Shown here: positions 42,851 through 53,844 of the stretch, piece after piece
Position numbering within the stretch: position 1 is the stretch's first letter
Layout of the letters: each line of letters starts with the position of its first letter
DNA from: Rhizophagus irregularis
Lineage: Eukaryota > Glomeromycota > Glomeromycetes > Glomerales > Glomeraceae
Direction of reading: 5' to 3'
Assembly (NCBI RefSeq): GCF_026210795.1
Contig: NC_089434.1
Location: 4,898,001-4,962,000 of the forward strand
Length of the DNA: 64,000 nucleotides
The notes under the pieces: model-generated
Seen by the model: only the letters and a program-made list of their open reading frames with translations
Told to the model about the DNA's origin: nothing
Databases searched by the model: none
Program-made: the position numbers and the translations under genes

Positions 42851-45590
42851 ATTTAATCTATCCTTATCGTCCGTAAAAATATCAGTTCCCCCCGTAAAAG
42901 TGATCAAATCAATCATTTTAGTAAATATTATGATAGATCGTTAAAGATAATAGGATCATTATATTCTATTATTCTAATATGCTCTTTAAAAAGTAACAAA
43001 CCTCGGTCGAGTAGATTTGGGATTTGAATGATAATGATACTCTTTTATCCTCTATAATAAATATCAAATTGTATTTTTAGATTAGGTTTAATTGATTTAT
43101 TTAATTTATCTCGCTGCATAGAACAATGCACAATCTTTTTCATAAATAATGAAAGTAATCGTGTAATACCTTTTATTACTAATAAGCAGTTATCCTGCTC
43201 AAATGGAAATAATCCACCGTAAAAGACCTAGAGAATAAAAAGGTTTAATAATTGTGAATAATTATGATGAAAAATTAAACAAAAGGAAGAAATACAACTC
43301 GAACAAGCTTCGCTGACCTTTATTCTTTATTCTTTGTTAAAGTATTTTAATCAATCAAATCCTTATCTCTTTAGTCGATTATTTCTGAGTTTTCTACGTG
43401 TTTTATTTCTTCAATTGTTGAATAACTCATTAATTCCACAACTATTGTGCGTGTTCTTTGAGTTCTCATTATTCTTGATTCTTTTTATTTCTTGCTCAAG
43501 GAATTTATTTCCCCAATATGATTATAACCTTTATCATCACCAACACTATTTATTGACGCATTATTATCTAATAAATATAACATTACTAATGAATGTTCGG
43601 GTTGAAAGTCGAGAAATCTTTTGGAAAATCGTATCTGGTTACATACAGATCCTAAAAATTTATTGGCCATTGTTGTTACACTGATCCTAATGTTTGGCCA
43701 TACACGCGGCGGGACGGTACAGTACTTCAAAAATAATAATGAGTGTATTTTAACTATTTTCATTATAAGGACGTTTCGATGAGCTATGATAATTGTTTGA
43801 GTATGTACTTTTTTTCTTTCGCATTCTTTAAATAAAAGCATCACACTTGATAAAGGAGTATAAAAACATAAAATTATTGAATAAATAAATGCAGGGAATC
43901 TTTTATCAGGTTTCTATTTATGCTATTAATAGTTGTAAGAGTAATGTAAACTATTAAGTATTTCATGTTAAAACCTATGACCGCCATATTGAGGTACCAT
44001 TAATATTATTTTCAAAGAAAATACGATGAGGAATTATCAGATTTTAAAATTAAAAAATTACATCTTTAACAGCTGAAGATGTCTTTTTAAAGGGTTGAAT
44101 TTAGAAAGAAAAGTTTTTGTGTTTTAGCTAAATATTTTTAAGATATTTCCCAAATAAATTGTGACTAAACAAATTTTTAATAACTGCAAAAAAAGTTCAT
44201 ATATAAAAATACTGCTGATTAAGTAATAATAATAAGTGTAAAAAGCTGATTGTCAAGTCTTAAAAGGAATTATTTTAAATAAACTCTATTATATTAGGAG
44301 TAGTCGCATGGAATGTTATGCGATGAAAATCTATATCATAAAATCCAATTAAAAAAATAAATCCGCATAACATTCTTTTCAAGATTATAATATCATTATT
44401 ACTCCATCTAGCGCAACAACTTTAACAAATGAGCTTTAAATTATTGTTTATAAGTTTGTCAAGTTTAGAATCTGAAGGATTACCAATTATCTGACTATAC
44501 TCATTGGTTTTTGAACGCATTTTAGAGACTTTGAAGTTCGATAAATATGTTTTTGCATATGGGAAATTAGTGGTTGAACATTAATAAGTTCAAACACAGC
44601 CATTAAGAGTTTTAATGGCTTCTCGACCTTTTTTTTCTTCCATGACTTATACCATTTTTTTCTCGGAGCTCGTGTTGTATAATTTTTCTTTGAGTTCATG
44701 TCGCAACAATTTGTTTGCGAATTGATTACAAATAACATAATTTTATATTTCTTTGAGATCGTCCTATGAAAGGAATTCCGGAATTGGAATCGATAGTATC
44801 CGGAGTCTTTCACATTTTAGGATGACCGAAATATTTTACATTTTCTGGAAGATTTAAACATATATTTTTGTAGGTAGACAAATTCAATTGCATGCACGTT
44901 TATGCACGTTTAGCTGACAAAATGACTTAGTACCCGATCCAGAGATTTTACGTACGGTAAGATTGAGCCTAACAAAGCCTATCAAAGCCCCTCCATCGAA
45001 GCTTAGTAATTTTTGAAATCAAAGCCATAATCAATTTGCATAGCCGCATGCATTTAGCCATAAAATGGCTTAGTACCCGCAACCGAATATTTGAGAGGCA
45101 ACCTGACAAGAGCCTGACCTAATCACTCGAAAGGAGATTTATCCTTTATACCATTTCACATTTTTTGTCAGAAGAACAGTATACTCGCAAAGCATGATCA
45201 GATCGATCGGCGGTGCAGATTTTTATTTTATAAATATATGTATGGAGCCAAAAATTTTTTACTCCACGTGGTTTTCACAAAAAGAACTAAAAATTTTCAT
45301 ATTAAATATTGTGTTAAGTAATTTAATACAAGAATGTCAAATGTCAAATGAAAACATTTAAACTGGGTGTCATAGCTGAATGGATTCCAATATAATAATT
45401 TTTGAAAATATTAAATTCATAACAAAAGGCGCTTCTTGATTTACTTTATTTATTCTTAGGATTAATAAAGAGATAAATGCATCACTACTAAATTTTACAG
45501 ATGGGAACATTTTTATTTTTTTAAATAAATAAAATATATACAGTATGTATAAATTCTTTCCTTTAAATAATTTTACCTAAATCTCATTAG
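42851..45590. other. AT-rich region with unrecognised frames
   Basis: Overlapping frames at 43334-43684 (+) and 43485-43844 (-), and one at 44487-44813 (-, 108 residues, basic, KKWYKSWKKKKVEKPLK), show no family. The minus frame at 43485 ends in a plausible polar stretch (LLDNNASINSVGDDKGYNH), but I cannot support a gene. A diverged direct repeat (AAATGACTTAGTACCCG and AAATGGCTTAGTACCCG) lies at about 44905-45120. Confidence 0.35.
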
Positions 45591-45702
45591 AGAAATTTCT
45601 GAAGAAGTAGAACATGAACAAGAGGAAGTGAATGACGACGAACGACTTGAGGAGGAGAGCTACTACGAAGAGGGAGAGGAAGAAAAAGGAGTGAAATACT
45701 AA
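45591..45702 (+). pseudogene. Possible acidic last exon
   Basis: After CTCATTAG the frame reads EISEEVEHEQEEVNDDERLE and continues EESYYEEGEEEKGVKY to TAA (45700-45702). The strongly acidic, non-AT-rich composition suggests coding origin. No partner exon was found upstream. Confidence 0.3.
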
Positions 45703-46069
45703 GGGGAGGCGAGTTACGAAGGGGAAAAGTTGGATCTTTTTTTTACAAAAAGGAGGGCAGACAACTAATTCTATAATGCATGGTTCTAACTATATAAAAT
45801 ATTTTTAGAATTATTGATAAGTTTGTCACTTGGATCATACTAGAATCAAGTAAACCTGCTAAGATATCGAAATTATGCCTTTTTTTTGTACATTTTTATT
45901 TAGTGATAGAGATGTTATTATACTGAATTTCATTAAGAGAGATCATATCGATCTTATAATTTTAATTTGTAATAAAAGTATCGATAAAGTTTAACGTGAT
46001 GCGAAGGATTATTGGGGATAAACAAAATTTATTTTCACAGACAATGTCATATATAGTATGGATCATTAT

Positions 46070-46285
46070 TATTATTAACTGGAATAATTATTATCATTAT
46101 TCCGTGAAAGGGATAATTATTATCATTATTCCAGAGATCAAATAATGATAATTTAAATTTTGAGCCGGATCAGACCAGGCTCATAGAATAGTATGAAAAG
46201 AGGGACGTTTTGCAACTGGAAGAATTATTATGAATGGGATAATTATTATCATTATTCGATGGGGTAGTTGCAGCGATCGAATAAT
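46070..46285. repeat. GGAATAATTATTATCATTATTCC palindromic words
   Basis: The near-palindrome GAATAATTATTATCATTATTC and its partial reverse GAATAATGATAATT occur five times in about 210 bp, separated by unrelated sequence. It is another single-word cluster. Confidence 0.6.
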
Positions 46286-47720
46286 GATAATTTTAGTACG
46301 AAAATTTTTATTTAGAAAAGTGAAAATTTGGTAATGAATAAAAATTTAATTTTGTGTGCATTATATGGATTAATGTTTTTTTGTTTTTTTTTTCTTGCGT
46401 CTTTCGACTTTCTTCGGTTCTATTTATAATGTAAAAAATCTATTATTATAATTGCCTGTATGCCAAATTTAGTTTTCTTTTAATTTCTAATTTAATGAAA
46501 TAAACTTGAGAATAAAAACAATATTCCGAATTGCACATAACAGGATATTTCTGTGACTACCACAAAATTTAAAAAATTCTCTATTTATTCTCTTTTAACG
46601 AATTTGTCTCCAATAATTGACCCTGATTAACTCTAATCATTCCATAAATTGAAAGTTCAGCCGATATTTCTTGTAAAAAAAAGGATAAATAAAAATAAAA
46701 TTAGTAATAATAATTACAATCACTTATTTCTTTCAATTAAATATTGTTGTTTTCATCTTCAAAAAAAAAAATTTAATTAGTTATTTATTACACGAAATTA
46801 ACATGATAGTATTACTATTTTAATTGGTGCTGGAGTTGTAAACGGAGATCCAATTTGGAATACTTTATACGTTTAAAATTTTATTTGTGCTGGAAGGAAA
46901 GGATTAAATAAGTACAAAAAAACAAAAGAATTTATTGATTTAGGAAGAGCTTATAGATTAAATTAGTAAAAAAAAGCACGGACCAATTTATTAATCGTAT
47001 TATTTAAATTATCCAACTCCGGTAATATTATTTTAATATATTTATCCCGCCTGAAATTCTTCTTTCAATTTGAGCGTTCCATTCTCTCTCATTCAGGGAA
47101 TATAGCGATTCGATTAATCGATCTTTGTGCGATATACAGTGCATAATAATTTTTCGGGAATTTGTTTACCCGTTCTTATTATGGAATATCATTGACAAAC
47201 ATCATTTGTATTATTATTCAGAAAACAATGAACAAAAAATATAAGGAAATTAATTGATCCCTTAAAATAGTAGACAGCCGTTGATATATATATATACAAT
47301 AGGGTCTTTCTTTCGAAGCTAAATCTCGTTTGTTCAAATCGTATTATCTTTGTAAAACATTGAAAATTTTTACTTTAATTGTTTATATTTAGTTTATAAA
47401 AGTATTAATTTATTTAATTCTATAAAAATGTCCATTGTCCCAATTGTAATTTTTGAGTTTCATTTTGAGTACCGAATATATTGGTGACTCAGGGTCAACT
47501 CAGATAATCTTTTCCTTTAGTCTGGAATTTTAAAATTTTCATCTTCCTGAATTTAGTTTCTTTTATTCCTTTAAGTAAAAGTTCTTAAGAAAAATGGTAA
47601 AACGGCTGATTCATTGATTGTTTAAATTGTATTACAAAATAATAAAATTCTTTTGCTTGAGTTGTCCTGAGGTTATGACAGTATGTACAAATTTAGTTTT
47701 TATGCTGAATGTAACAGTAA

Positions 47721-47883
47721 CCCTATAAAAAAAGGTGCTAAATTTGTGTCAAATGGGTTAATCATACGATATTTGTTTAGAATTTGTTCGAATTTTATAT
47801 TATTTTTTTAGTATAAATTTCGAATAAATGTTTTATGATTAGCCCATTTTGGCACAAATTTAGCATAAACCTTTTTTATATGG
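47721..47883. mobile_element. TAA-flanked MITE
   Basis: The ends CCCTATAAAAAAAGGTGCTA and (reversed) CCATATAAAAAAGGTTTATG continue into paired inner sequence (AATTTGTG, GGGTTAATCAT and the corresponding GGGCTAATCAT). TAA lies at 47718-47720 and 47884-47886, a PIF/Harbinger-like duplication. Confidence 0.7.
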
Positions 47884-47949
47884 TAAATAAAATTTTATAG
47901 TCATTTATTTGTTATTAAAGTTTACTGAATCTAATCTAAATAACTAAAG

Positions 47950-48090
47950 CCCAGTAAATAGTTTTTGTATAAATTTATCAAAATTGGCTCAAATTTATGC
48001 AAAAAATAATCCAAATTTAAGCCAATCTAGAGCCAATTATATATGGATGAGCCCATTTGGTATAAATTTATACAAAAACTATTTACCGGG
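47950..48090. mobile_element. Small MITE with 30-bp TIRs
   Basis: CCCAGTAAATAGTTTTTGTA on the left and CCCGGTAAATAGTTTTTGTA (reversed right end) pair over about 30 bp. AAG directly flanks both ends (47947-47949 and 48091-48093). It is 67 bp from the previous MITE and shares GAGCCCA/GGCTCAA and AAATTTA words with it. Confidence 0.7.
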
Positions 48091-48093
48091 AAG

Positions 48094-50480
48094 GTTCCCG
48101 ATGTATGTCCCTATTGTGAGGAGAAATTACCTTTTTTCTTATCTACAAAATTAAAAGAACTACTGGTCAAATATTAGGGGAAAAAGTTGAACGTTGTAGA
48201 ACAATTTGAATTTTGTTGCATCCATATATCCATATAGCAGTACTATAAAAACTATAAAAGGAATAAATAAAAGTAATAAAAGTGTGTACATTAGGTTATG
48301 CGTACGTTAAGGATGCTCAATTAGTAGGCGGCCTAGCATTATTTAATTCACATATCAAAAACGCGTCAAAATGGGGGGGAGGGGGAAAAGTAGGTTGCAT
48401 AGATTAAAATATATAAAAAAAACATTATTTTTATTAAGGAAAATGAGTTATACCATTTAATTACATTTCATTTTTTATTTTAAATACTACTATATTACAC
48501 TACAGCACAAATTTCACGTATTCTGGATTGTTTCACCCATATCTAGAGGAAAATATTATAAAAGCATTTGCGGCCTTTGCTCTCCTCGTCTTCTCCCATT
48601 CACGCACTCGCCCATTGTAATATTTTATTCAAAGATTGTTATGGGCAAGGTTTCCTTTGGCAAAACTCTGCAATCCCACTATATGCGAAGGACAATTCTA
48701 TGCAATATGAAAAATTTGTGGTCACGCGATGTTTCTGTCCACTCACGTGATCGTCAACCAATAGAATCTCAAGTATTAATTTTATCCTAGATGGTTTGAT
48801 TTATCGAAAATTAATTTATACGTTTTTAGAGCTTCTTGGGGGAATGAATAGCGAATCCAAAATTATGAATTATCCTTCCCATCTAAAAATCATAATAACG
48901 TGCTTTTGTCATCTTAATTTTTTAAAATTTAGATTTTTCTATTAATATCATTGCGAAATTGTAATTCTAAAAGAAGTTAGATATTATAATAGAAACTAAC
49001 TAAATATAACCTAGATCTTGTGAATATCAGCATATCAAGCATAAAGATTAGTCAAATATTTGCGTTACGTTACTTACGTTACTGATTTCGCTGCATAATT
49101 AACAACTACTTTTAGAATTACATTTCTTTTTATGTTAAAATGTTAAATTAAAAATTAATTCCGTCCCTCCTTTTTCTAAGTTAATTGCGCAGAAAAATGA
49201 ATGTCGTACAAAAGGTCTAATTTTTTTGATGTCGCTCTTGAAAGAAACATTTCAATTTTGTAATTGTGGCTTTATTTCTTGTTAAATGTGGCAAAATTCC
49301 CGATATCGAAACGATTATAAAAAAATAATTACTGCATCTTTTGTAGAGATTTCATAACATAAAAATTTGTAAAATTAGTATATGATAGATACATGTGGTT
49401 TGTACTTTTGAAATTACTAATAGAATTCGACAAATATTAAAAGGGTCCCATCTTTATTCCTTTTACAGAATTTCATTAAACTGAAAAGGTTCCATTTTAT
49501 TTGTTTATCGGTCGTTTTAATACATATAAAAGGGTCAATATCCCGATTTGTATTCACAATTAGAATTTTATCAATCTATTTGCCATAAATGTAAAACAAG
49601 GTGAGAAAATATTTTTGTACCGAAAAATATATATAAGAATTGCAAGAATATTTACATTATAAGTTTCGATAAATAGTGATGTATATTGCTCCTTTAAACA
49701 TTTTTTACAAACAATTTGAGTGTTTCTTTTAATAAATAAAAAATATACTTTACATTGAACTTCGTATTGTAAAAATTTGTAATTGCCAAAATGGGAAACA
49801 ATAACAAATTTCAAATTCGTTACTGATTTTACTGTTAATACTTGGATCGGGTACAAAACGAATATTACACCAATTATTTTCCCTATCCATGAAAAAGGCT
49901 TATTTGTGTGAAATTTCAATAAATGATTACTGATTAAATTTCATTGATGTAACAAATATTAAACTGGAAGAAATATTTCACACATCACGATTCACGATGG
50001 CCTTCGGCATTACAAACTAAACCATATATGGCAATCTATTGTGACACATCGATAGAATCGATAGACGATCACTAAAGTTGAAGCGTTCTTTATAATAAAA
50101 TTTTCATGACTCATTTGATTAAAATTTTATCGTTGAACGTGTTCACATGAAAGAACATATTCCAACTGTAATATATTATTTATTTTTATAAATTAATTTG
50201 AACAAATTACGACGCGGTAATAATTGAATTCACATTATTTTAGATAGATATATTCAACATTTCAACTGGTAGAATAAAGATAATCATTGTTACTAATAAG
50301 GTTACAATATTTACTTGATAGATGAAACATGAAGTTCGCGGAATTCACGGTTACAACAATATTAATTTGTGTGAAGAAATTCGTTGTAGAAATTCGTAAA
50401 ATCATTCTTTGTTGTCTCATGTAATTATAATAAAGTTTTTAGTAATAATATTTTTGTCCATTCATAGATTACAAATATTG
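48094..50480. other. AT-rich intergenic region
   Basis: Two frames (48568-48750, +; 49560-49919, -, 119 hydrophobic residues with CKKCLKEQ) have no recognisable family and AT-driven composition. TCACGTGA lies at 48743-48750. Nothing else is supported. Confidence 0.4.
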
Positions 50481-50960
50481 TTATTCGTAAATGTGTTTTT
50501 CTTATAAAAAAGCTCTGAAATTTCCTCTAGATTTTTTCTTTATTTTTTACAAAAAAAAAAAAAAATTATATCACACAATAACTTTCTCATATAACTCCAT
50601 TATATATTATCAAATATCAAATATTATCTCAATTATACAAATAATATCAATATCATATATCATATATCTTATTACTTATAATTATTATCATTCGCCTCAT
50701 CCATCATCCGATCTGTTTACATATTTTAAATTTTATACGTTTTATCCTTAGTTCTTTATATTTTTTTATTATTTTATTTTCATTTATCTTTTATTTTTTT
50801 TAATTATTTATTTTATATTACTATTTATAGTTTAATGAATATATTATCTCTTTAATATTTTACACGTTCTTTTAATTCTTTATATTTCTACTTTTATTTT
50901 CTTTATATATTTTTTTTCCTTATATATATATTTTTTTCTTTATTTTTTTACTTTTATTTA
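50481..50960. repeat. T-rich and TATC-rich low-complexity tract
   Basis: A run of T tracts with ATATCAATATCATATATC between 50600 and 50690, followed by TTTATTTTCTTTATATATTT to 50960. Frames through it are compositional artefacts. Confidence 0.65.
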
Positions 50961-51200
50961 TTTTATATTTTATATTATATTTATTGGCGTGATGGAGCCT
51001 CCAGGTGGATTAGTTATAGGAAATATGTTAATTTTAAGATCATATCACGCGTGGAAGAGTGATTTTGAGGAGAGGCGGTTGAACCGTTTTGGACAGGGTT
51101 TGGGCAGGTTTTGGACAGTCTTTATGCTCAAAACCTGTCCAATCAATAATAATTCATTTGATATATGAATCATTCTTAAAAGAGAGGGCTTCCTGTCAAC

Positions 51201-51392
51201 GCATCAGGAAAAATACTTTATTTCCTGTGCCAATGCATCAGGAAAAATACTTTATTTCCTGTATCAATACATCAGGAAAAATACTTTATTTCCTGTGCTA
51301 ATACATCAGGAAAAATACTTTATTTCCTACAATACACCAGGAAAAATACTTTCCTCGAAGCCTATTCATCAGGAAAAATACTTTATCTTTGT
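51201..51392. repeat. 34-bp tandem repeat of CATCAGGAAAAATACTTT units, six copies
   Basis: The word CATCAGGAAAAATACTTTAT starts at 51202, 51236 and onward every 34 bp, followed by TTCCTGTGCCAATG variants. The last two units are shortened and diverged. CAGGAAA and TTTCCTG within each unit form a stem. Spacers are not unique sequences, so this is a minisatellite and not a CRISPR array. Confidence 0.85.
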
Positions 51393-52760
51393 ATCCTGAT
51401 TATAATCACCAAGAACAACTTCGTTTGTATGAAAAGTATTATGAGAAGAGGAAAAATTCCACGTCGTTTTACAAAAAACAAGAATTTTCTTATTATATTA
51501 TTAATTATTTTTCATTTCATGTATTCATTTTTTAAAAAAAAATAAAAATAAATAAATTTTGTAATATAACATAAACATTTTTAACCTTACAATTTTCTAT
51601 TGTCATTTAACCATTCGCTGATATGGTGAAAACATAACGCGCATATATTGTTTTTTGTATGTAAAAGATAAAAATTAAACGTGATAGCTACTTCAGTAAA
51701 TAGCCAAGCATTTGATTATAACTTATATTGTTATCACTATATGAAGCATATATTTATTTATTTTAACAATTAAATATTATATGCGCATTTTAGTCACATG
51801 CATTTTTTGCTTACTAATGAAGTACTTTTTTTTTTTATAGATATCAGTTGTTTCAGAAGTTCTGAACTAGTTCGGGAGTTTCAGACTTCAACAATCCATG
51901 TCCAATAGCGTTTCACCTCACAATTTTACCAAGTCAAAATCAACCTAATCCACCACAATCTAATATCCATCTTCGCTTAATTCGTTTGGTATTAGTATAA
52001 TGCTCCTCAGGCAATAGTTTCGAAAGAGTTGGCATAAAAACTTTGGAAATAGCTGTTTGTTGGAATCGAACCTAATATTCCAAACCATTAACAACGTAGT
52101 TTAGAAAAAAGTAATATTATTAATAAAATATTATGTATGTAATAACGCGTATAATAAATGAATTTTAATTAATACCTAATATTATAATATAACATGAGAT
52201 ATCACCGTATTTTGATCATCTAAATATCATTGATACCAATATGATTATGATATTTATACGATATGAGTATACCTTAAATGCAACTATCTGCGCCATTTAT
52301 AGGAGAGATACATGTGGATTATCAGTAATTATCAGGTGACTGATATATTACTGATATCCCCATCATATCAATAATGCATATGTCAAAAAAAAAAATTTTT
52401 TTTTCGTTTGTTATAAAATTTAAAGAGTTTACTTTGGAGGAAGTCACCATTCAAGCTCAAATTTTAGGTAACTTTACACTAATTATTCGCGAATTTTGCA
52501 AATTTTACAAGGTTTTTTGTACTATTATATATTATACAGTATATTCTTGCTTAGATTAACAAAATAATATTTTTAAAAAAAAAATAAAATAAAAAATTTT
52601 TTTTTTTTTTGGCAATGTTTTAGTTTTACCAGTTTTATAAAATTATATCCAAGTAATGTAACACCTTTTTTTAATGTATTTTTAGGGCATTTATATTACA
52701 ACAAAACGTTTTCAAACTTTGTGAAAACACCATTCAGAAGCAATAGTATTTAATATAAAA
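51393..52760. other. AT-rich intergenic region
   Basis: No gene is supported. TATCAGTAATTATCAGGTGACTGATA-type inverted words lie near 52320-52360. Confidence 0.4.
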
Positions 52761-53582
52761 ATGTCCGACGAGATTAATTATAGATTTCCGATCATTTTGT
52801 ATCGCTAAGTGGCGAATCGGCAATTAATATTAATATTATCAAATTAAGTTTTGAAAGAATTTTGTAGTCTACAAAATTCATGATTTGTGAAAGAGATTTT
52901 TTAGAAATCGTTAACTCAAGAAAAAAGTGTTTATAAGAAGTTAGCTGAGCGCGTTTATGAAATTTATGCATTAAGATATTCACTTTCATTTAAAGTTGAA
53001 TCAACGAAACTTCTGAAAGCTTCGTTAACACAACTTTCCAACTCCTGTGAGGAGGAACGAAATAACATTATTACAAATGAGGGGGTACGAAATAACATTA
53101 TTACAAAAGAGGAGGAACGAAATAATATTATAGAAAATGAAGAGAAACATATATATATATATACCGTATATCTTTTTAGTATTGATACTATTTTACAATT
53201 CTAAAAATTTACTGATATTTTGTAAAGCGAATTATATGAAAAAGCATTATTTCCAGTAGTATAATTCAAGATAGTCTGATTTTGCCAACAAGAAATTAAC
53301 TTTTTTTAATAAAAACCTATTTTCTTCATGAGATGAAGACTTGAAGAATCAAATAGTATGATTACGGATGAGAAGGAACGAAATATTATTACAGATATGG
53401 AAGAACTTTGTATAATGGACAAAAGTGAACGAAATATTATTACAGATATAGAAGAACTTAATATAAGCGAACGAAATATTATTACAGATATAGAAGAACT
53501 TAATATAAGCGAACGAAATATTATTACAGATATGGAGGAACTTAATATAAGCGAACGAAATATTATTACAGATATGAAGTAA
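52761..53582 (+). pseudogene. HMG-box-like gene remnant followed by in-frame repeats
   Basis: The ATG at 52761 opens MSDEINYRFPIILYR and meets TAA at 52806. The same frame then gives VANRQLILILSN, and another frame gives KLSFERIL, stop, STKFMICERDFLEIVN. From about 52905 the first frame resumes: SLTQEKSVYKKLAERVYEIY and ALRYSLSFKVESTK. KFMICERDF and YKKLAERVYEIY resemble the first and third helices of fungal MATA-type HMG boxes, which are greatly expanded in Rhizophagus-like fungi. The frame runs on into EEERNNIITNEGVRNNIITK, and after a gap an ATG frame (53358-53582) repeats a 14-residue unit ERNIITDIEELNIS. The HMG assignment is from pattern memory; the decay is plain. Confidence 0.45.
53358..53582 (+). 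repeat. 42-bp in-frame tandem repeat encoding ERNIITDIEELNIS
   Basis: Four to five units of 42 bp (GAACGAAATATTATTACAGA, then TATAGAAGAACTTAATATAA) keep an open frame of 74 codons. A related unit (GAACGAAATAACATTATTAC) is repeated three times at 53052-53130, so one ancestral repeat has spread over about 500 bp. Confidence 0.7.
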
Positions 53583-53844
53583 ATAATGTCAAATCAGTTC
53601 GAACCAGACTGAGCCAAGTCTAAATTGGGTTTTTAATATTTATAGAAAACAAAAGTGTGAAGGAGAAGACCATGTAAGTTCAGTTACCATTTTAGTACAA
53701 ATATTTATATCAAAATTGGTGTGGTGATATTTTATGGTGACATAATATTCAAAAGGTTGCAAGCAATTATCAATAGAGATTTTAAAGAATTGTTTACTTG
53801 ATTATTATTTAGGTGTATAGAAACAGAACTTTTGTTCCCTCTGT

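Noticed and set aside
49560-49919. 119-residue minus-strand frame
   Set aside because: Composition follows the local AT content, no domain or intron evidence is seen, and it is kept only as a mention in the intergenic entry.
51190-51400. Possible CRISPR-like array
   Set aside because: The whole 34-bp unit is repeated, so there are no unique spacers, and the genome is eukaryotic.
52050-52090. tRNA-like T-loop on the minus strand (GGTTCGATTCC)
   Set aside because: The T stem pairs only two to three bases, and no acceptor, D or anticodon arm fits around it.
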